16,711 nucleotides of DNA from an uncultured Sinobacteraceae bacterium (GTDB lineage: Bacteria > Pseudomonadota > Gammaproteobacteria > Steroidobacterales > Steroidobacteraceae). The notes under the pieces were generated by a model. That model worked only from the letters and a program-made list of their open reading frames with translations. It ran no database searches and had not been told where the DNA came from. A program made the position numbers and the translations under genes. Of the stretch, positions 13,662 to 16,711 are shown one piece after another (the first letter of the stretch is position 1; every line of letters starts with the position of its first letter). The stretch covers positions 1-16,711 of the forward strand of contig CALEKY010000116.1 in the NCBI GenBank assembly GCA_937902995.1, given 5' to 3'.

Positions 13662-13715
13662 AGGGGAAAAGGGAATGAGGAGTGAGGGAAGAAGGGAAGA
13701 AGGGAAGGAGGGAAG
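13662..13715 (+). repeat. G-rich homopurine tract, locus 2
   Basis: The tract is nearly pure G/A with repeated GGGAAGAA and GGGAAGGA units, and shares the 19-mer GAGTGAGGGAAGAAGGGAA with locus 1. On the minus strand it is a C/T-rich stretch directly after the hairpin that follows the HD-GYP gene. Confidence 0.85.
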
Positions 13716-13716
13716 T

Positions 13717-13731
13717 GGCGCGCTGCGCGCC
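13717..13731 (-). terminator. Possible terminator hairpin of the HD-GYP gene
   Basis: GGCGCGCAGCGCGCC on the minus strand is a near-perfect palindrome, about 54 nt after the HD-GYP stop. It is followed by a long pyrimidine tract with many T residues (ACTTCCCTCCTTCCC and onward). The tail is a C/T mix, not a U run, so termination is only suggested. Confidence 0.35.
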
Positions 13732-13736
13732 TCCAC

Positions 13737-13757
13737 CTTCAGTCTTCAGCCTTCAGC
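13737..13757 (+). repeat. Second 7-bp repeat type (CTTCAGY)x3
   Basis: CTTCAGT, CTTCAGC, CTTCAGC run head to tail, then decay into CTCTAAG. This is a heptamer of different sequence from GTGAYTC, in the same composite repeat locus, 28 bp from the stop of the HD-GYP gene. Confidence 0.75.
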
Positions 13758-13784
13758 CTCTAAGCGCACGACGCGGTCGCACGC

Positions 13785-16274
13785 TCAGTCGGGAAACGCA
13801 AATCCCCGCTGCCTCACCAGGCGCGTGCAGGCGGCAACGAGATGCGGATCGTAGAGCCTGCCGGCGTTGCGGTTGATCTCGTCGATGGCGGCATCCATGC
13901 CGAGCGCAGGGCGATACGGACGCGGCGAGCACATCGCTTCGACCGTGTCCGCGATGGCGATCACGCGCGCTTCGATCAGAATGTCGTCGCCCTTGAGACC
14001 GCGCGGATAGCCGCTACCGTCGATGCGCTCGTGGTGCTCGAGGATGATGTCGGCGATCGGTGCGCCGAAGTCGATGTCCGCCAGCAGCTTGCAGCCTTCT
14101 TCAGCATGCGTGCGCATGAGAGCGAGCTCGACTTCGTTGAGCGGCGCGGGTTTGGCGAGAATCGTCGGCGGCACGGCAATGTTGCCGATGTCATGCAATA
14201 GCGCGGCAATACGGACCGCATCCTGGCTACGGCTGTCCAATCCCGCTTCGCGCGCCAGCGCGACTGCGAGCGTAGCCACGCGTCGCGCGGATCCGGCGGT
14301 ATACGGATCGTGACGCTCGCTCATGCGCACGAGCGATTCGATGACACCTTGCAGAGCGACGTCGGTGCGCTGCAGAGAAGCCAGCGTCAGCGCATGTGCC
14401 CGCTTCGTGTGCAGCATGCGGCACACGCTCTCGGCCATCGACACCAACAGCGTTTGATCCTCTTCGTTGTAGGGAGCATCGCGATTCGCGACGCCCAGAA
14501 CGGCCATCGTCTGGTCGTCGGCAACCAGAGGCACTGCGAGATATCGCTGCAAGTCCGGCAATCCGTCCACTTGCGGTTTGCGGGACAAATCGTTGCTGGA
14601 GGTCGGATGGCGCGCTTTGACGCACTCCGTGAACAATCCGACCTGGGCGATCGGACGCGGTTCGGCCGTCGCCATCGTCACGTGCAATTGACTGCGCTCG
14701 CGCCAGGCCGCCAGCGTGATGGTCTTTTGCGTCGAATCGACGAAGTACAGATAACTGAGCGGCGAGTTCGTGGCGAGGCCCGCCTGATCGACGACGCGCC
14801 GTACGATGCCGGACTCGTCGAAGCCCTCGGAATGCTTGAACAGATCGACGAGGAATTCGAGCTGCCGCTGACTGCTGCGCCGACGAGCGGCTTCGCGCCG
14901 GCGTTCGGTGATGTCGCGAACGAGCAATGTGCTCGGTTGTGCCGCACCGTCCGCCAAGGGGCCGGCGCTCACCTCGACATCGAACACCGTACCGTCGGCA
15001 CGCCTGTGCCGCGTCTCGTAACGATTTGCGCCCTCCTCCGCGTGCCACTGCGTCCGTGCCGTCGTGTCGTCGATGCCGTGCTGCTCGAGATCGGCAAGCG
15101 TCTTGCCCAGCAACTGTTCGCGCGTGTAGCCGGACATGAGGCAGTACGCCGCGTTCGCCTCGACGATGCGACCCTCCGCATCCAGGGCGAGGTAGCCGTC
15201 GCCGAGCGCATCGATGACCTCGCGAGCTGCGGCTGCAGAGCGGGCGCGGGACTGTTCGCGTTGGATTCTCTGCGTCAAATCGTAAGCGCACACGAGATCC
15301 GCGCTGCGCCCGTCGAATTCGATCGATTCGGTGGCGAGCGCGACGAATAGCGGCTCGCCCGCCTTGTTCTTGTGAGCGACGACGTTCGCGGCTTCCTGAT
15401 CGGGCGCTTGCGCCGACCCTTCGAGCGCGTCGCGGGTGAGCGCGAGAAATTCGGCGCGCGTGTAGCCGTACAGCTTGAGCGCCGCATCGTTCACGGCGAT
15501 GAATCCGCGGGTTGCGTGATCGGCGATCCACATCGGCAGCGGATTCGCTTCGAACACGCGGCGGAAACGCGCCTCGCCGGCTGCAATGCGTTCCTGGGTC
15601 GCTTCGAGCTCGGCAATTTGCGCGCGCAAGCGACCGTGCGCTTCCTGTGCCCGCTCGAGCGCCTGACGAGCAGTCGCCAATGCCTGCTCGTGCTCGCGCT
15701 TCAAGCTGGCGACGGCCTGCTCCGCACGCTGTTGCGCTTGCGTGAGCGCCCGTTCGTGCTCGGCCTTCAATTGCGCCAGCGCCTGAGCATGCTCCTGCAT
15801 GAGTTGCTGCTTGGAAGGACCGGCTTCCGTGTCCGCCTTCTGGCGCGTCGGCCTGCGCTGGATGACGGTCTTGTCCAATGCCGGCAATTGCACGGTTGCC
15901 GCCGTTGCGGCGCCGATCAGTTGATCGACCGCCTCGGCGAGCGCTTCGGGCTGCGCGGTGCGCGCCAAGAAGCGTTCCGCGCCCAGCTCGAGCGCAAAAC
16001 GTTCGTACTTCGGATCGTCATGACGACGGGTATAGAAGATGAACGGGATCGACTGCAGCCGCTCGTCCTGTTTCCACTTGCGGCAGAGCGCAAACCCGTC
16101 CATGCGCGGCAGGACGATGTCGGAAACGACCACATGCGGCGGCTCGCGACGGGCCAGATCGAGCGCCGTCAGCCCGTTCGATGCTTTTACGACCTGATGT
16201 CCGCGGCCCTCGAGCAATTGCTCGAGCGCCGTCTGCTCGGACTCACGCTCGTAGGCAACCAGAATGACTCCCAT
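13785..16274 (-). CDS. Multidomain HD-GYP c-di-GMP phosphodiesterase (REC-coiled coil-PAS-PAS-GAF-HD-GYP)
   Basis: The start ATG 16274 (829 aa) has AGGAG 8 nt upstream. Domain order: N-terminal receiver (1-120; D52 in VSDIVLPRMDG, T82), alanine/glutamine-rich coiled coil (about 150-228), PAS (about 230-345, FEANPLPMWIAD), PAS (about 350-465, ending in LLVRDITERRRE), GAF (about 470-635), HD-GYP (about 650-829). Catalytic landmarks are H694/D695 (LLHDIGN), a downstream MRTH, H747/H748 (HHERIDGSGYPRG) and AIADTVEAM. HD-GYP enzymes hydrolyse c-di-GMP to pGpG or GMP. The receiver lacks the paired acidic residues (only E9/E11) and the conserved Lys (FLARTAQ), so phosphorylation control is doubtful. 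HDIGN replaces the usual HDIGK. The riboswitch-controlled genes lie directly downstream on the same strand. Confidence 0.92.
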   Translation of the reverse strand: MGVILVAYERESEQTALEQLLEGRGHQVVKASNGLTALDLARREPPHVVVSDIVLPRMDGFALCRKWKQDERLQSIPFIFYTRRHDDPKYERFALELGAERFLARTAQPEALAEAVDQLIGAATAATVQLPALDKTVIQRRPTRQKADTEAGPSKQQLMQEHAQALAQLKAEHERALTQAQQRAEQAVASLKREHEQALATARQALERAQEAHGRLRAQIAELEATQERIAAGEARFRRVFEANPLPMWIADHATRGFIAVNDAALKLYGYTRAEFLALTRDALEGSAQAPDQEAANVVAHKNKAGEPLFVALATESIEFDGRSADLVCAYDLTQRIQREQSRARSAAAAREVIDALGDGYLALDAEGRIVEANAAYCLMSGYTREQLLGKTLADLEQHGIDDTTARTQWHAEEGANRYETRHRRADGTVFDVEVSAGPLADGAAQPSTLLVRDITERRREAARRRSSQRQLEFLVDLFKHSEGFDESGIVRRVVDQAGLATNSPLSYLYFVDSTQKTITLAAWRERSQLHVTMATAEPRPIAQVGLFTECVKARHPTSSNDLSRKPQVDGLPDLQRYLAVPLVADDQTMAVLGVANRDAPYNEEDQTLLVSMAESVCRMLHTKRAHALTLASLQRTDVALQGVIESLVRMSERHDPYTAGSARRVATLAVALAREAGLDSRSQDAVRIAALLHDIGNIAVPPTILAKPAPLNEVELALMRTHAEEGCKLLADIDFGAPIADIILEHHERIDGSGYPRGLKGDDILIEARVIAIADTVEAMCSPRPYRPALGMDAAIDEINRNAGRLYDPHLVAACTRLVRQRGFAFPD

Positions 16275-16308
16275 GCCTTTGACTCCTACCCCATGACTCG
16301 GCGGCCGA

Positions 16309-16324
16309 ACCGCGCGAGCGCGGT
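16309..16324. promoter_or_regulatory. Inverted repeat in the HD-GYP upstream region
   Basis: ACCGCGC and GCGCGGT are perfect 7-bp arms around GA, 35 bp before the HD-GYP start codon. It could be a leader hairpin or an operator; nothing in the sequence decides. Confidence 0.35.
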
Positions 16325-16475
16325 ATGACGTGGCGCTAAGCGCTCATTTCGATTGACGCCGAGCTCCGCAAATGCAGTTGGACGAGCCTACTGAGTATGC
16401 CGATGAGGCACTTGAATCGCACTATTCAGGGGCAGTCTGAGGTGTGAAAGAGAGACGTGCAGCACATCACAGGTC

Positions 16476-16564
16476 GTGACTCTTGATCCGTGACTCGTGG
16501 GAGGGCTTGGGACGTGGGGTATGGGGCTCTGGCTGGACTACTTGTGATTCGTGATTCGTGATCC
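16476..16564 (+). repeat. 7-bp tandem repeats (GTGAYTC), locus 3, two clusters
   Basis: Cluster one at 16476-16496 (GTGACTC, TTGATCC, GTGACTC) and cluster two at 16544-16564 (GTGATTC, GTGATTC, GTGATCC) flank a G-rich spacer of 47 bp. Same family as loci 1 and 2. Confidence 0.85.
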
Positions 16565-16586
16565 GAAAGAAGGCTCCAATCTTGGG

Positions 16587-16660
16587 TCTTCCCTCCTTCC
16601 CCCCTTCCCTTCTTCCCTTTTCCCTTTTCCCTTTTCCCTTTTCCCCTTTCCCCTTTCCCT
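16587..16660 (+). repeat. C/T-rich homopyrimidine tract, locus 3
   Basis: The tract is nearly pure C/T, with TTTTCCC units repeated at least five times; the minus strand has more than eight GGG runs and G-quadruplex potential. Read on the minus strand, the order purine tract, spacer, GARTCAC heptamers equals the order of locus 1 on the plus strand. Confidence 0.85.
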
Positions 16661-16711
16661 GAGCTTCCCCCGATTTCGCGGACACCTTGCAAGAGGTGGA
16701 CAATGCGGAAA
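16661..16711. other. Window edge, no gene assigned
   Basis: Short non-repetitive end. GAGGTGG followed by ATG at 16703 could be a Shine-Dalgarno and start of a plus-strand gene beyond the edge, but only three codons are visible. Confidence 0.25.

Noticed and set aside
13594..13757. CRISPR array
   Set aside because: Repeat units are 7 bp with no spacers of regular length, and no cas genes are present.
16467..16703. Small minus-strand genes over the C/T tract
   Set aside because: Translation is Gly/Lys/Glu low complexity produced by the purine repeats; no start signal or conserved motif.
16703..16711. Start of a plus-strand gene at the window edge
   Set aside because: GAGGTGG before ATG is suggestive, but three codons cannot be assessed.

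Overview
The window is a high-GC chromosomal stretch from a Gram-negative bacterium. Evidence for this is a lipobox lipoprotein, a TonB-type C-terminal domain, a class I c-di-GMP riboswitch family common in Proteobacteria, and a large HD-GYP phosphodiesterase. The gene content and the 7-bp intergenic repeats suggest a gammaproteobacterium of the Xanthomonadales/Steroidobacterales type, but that placement is inference; no marker gene is present.

Layout. 1-168: a purine-rich (G/A) tract followed by 7-bp repeats that run up to the first gene. 169-2533: an NYN-OST-HTH RNA-binding/nuclease-type protein (+), then a convergent pair of minus-strand genes for a membrane-anchored endonuclease/exonuclease/phosphatase (EEP) protein and a GNAT-like protein. 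2534-3018: divergent intergenic region. 3019-8083: a compact plus-strand operon of four genes: a membrane-bound CheA-like kinase without a CheW-binding domain, a stand-alone receiver, a CheX-type phosphatase, and an unusual receiver-TM-repeat-TonB_C fusion. 8080-9390 (-): a 12-TM MFS/nucleotide-exchanger-like transporter. 9538-13216 (-): two paralogous exported proteins made of putative-Ig (He_PIG-type) domains plus a C-terminal fibronectin III-like domain. 13217-13784: riboswitch and composite repeat. 13785-16274 (-): REC-coiled coil-PAS-PAS-GAF-HD-GYP c-di-GMP phosphodiesterase. 16275-16711: non-coding, again with 7-bp repeats and a long C/T tract.

The main discovery is a local c-di-GMP circuit. 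Three class I c-di-GMP (GEMM-I) riboswitches lie on the minus strand: one upstream of the 482-aa Ig-repeat protein, and two in tandem upstream of the 523-aa Ig-repeat lipoprotein. All carry the conserved core, a GAAA tetraloop and compensatory changes in the P2 helix. Directly upstream of both genes on the same strand is the HD-GYP enzyme expected to degrade the ligand. A plausible reading is that c-di-GMP controls surface Ig-repeat proteins (adhesion or matrix).

The second system is the 3019-8083 operon: phosphoryl transfer from a membrane sensor kinase to a free receiver, removal by CheX, and a trans-envelope protein with a degenerate cytoplasmic receiver and a periplasmic TonB-like end. 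No output domain, MCP or CheW gene is visible, so it is probably not ordinary chemotaxis.

Three intergenic loci (about 1-162, 13594-13757, 16476-16660) carry the same composite of 7-bp tandem repeats and G-run purine tracts, a dispersed family with G-quadruplex and triplex potential.
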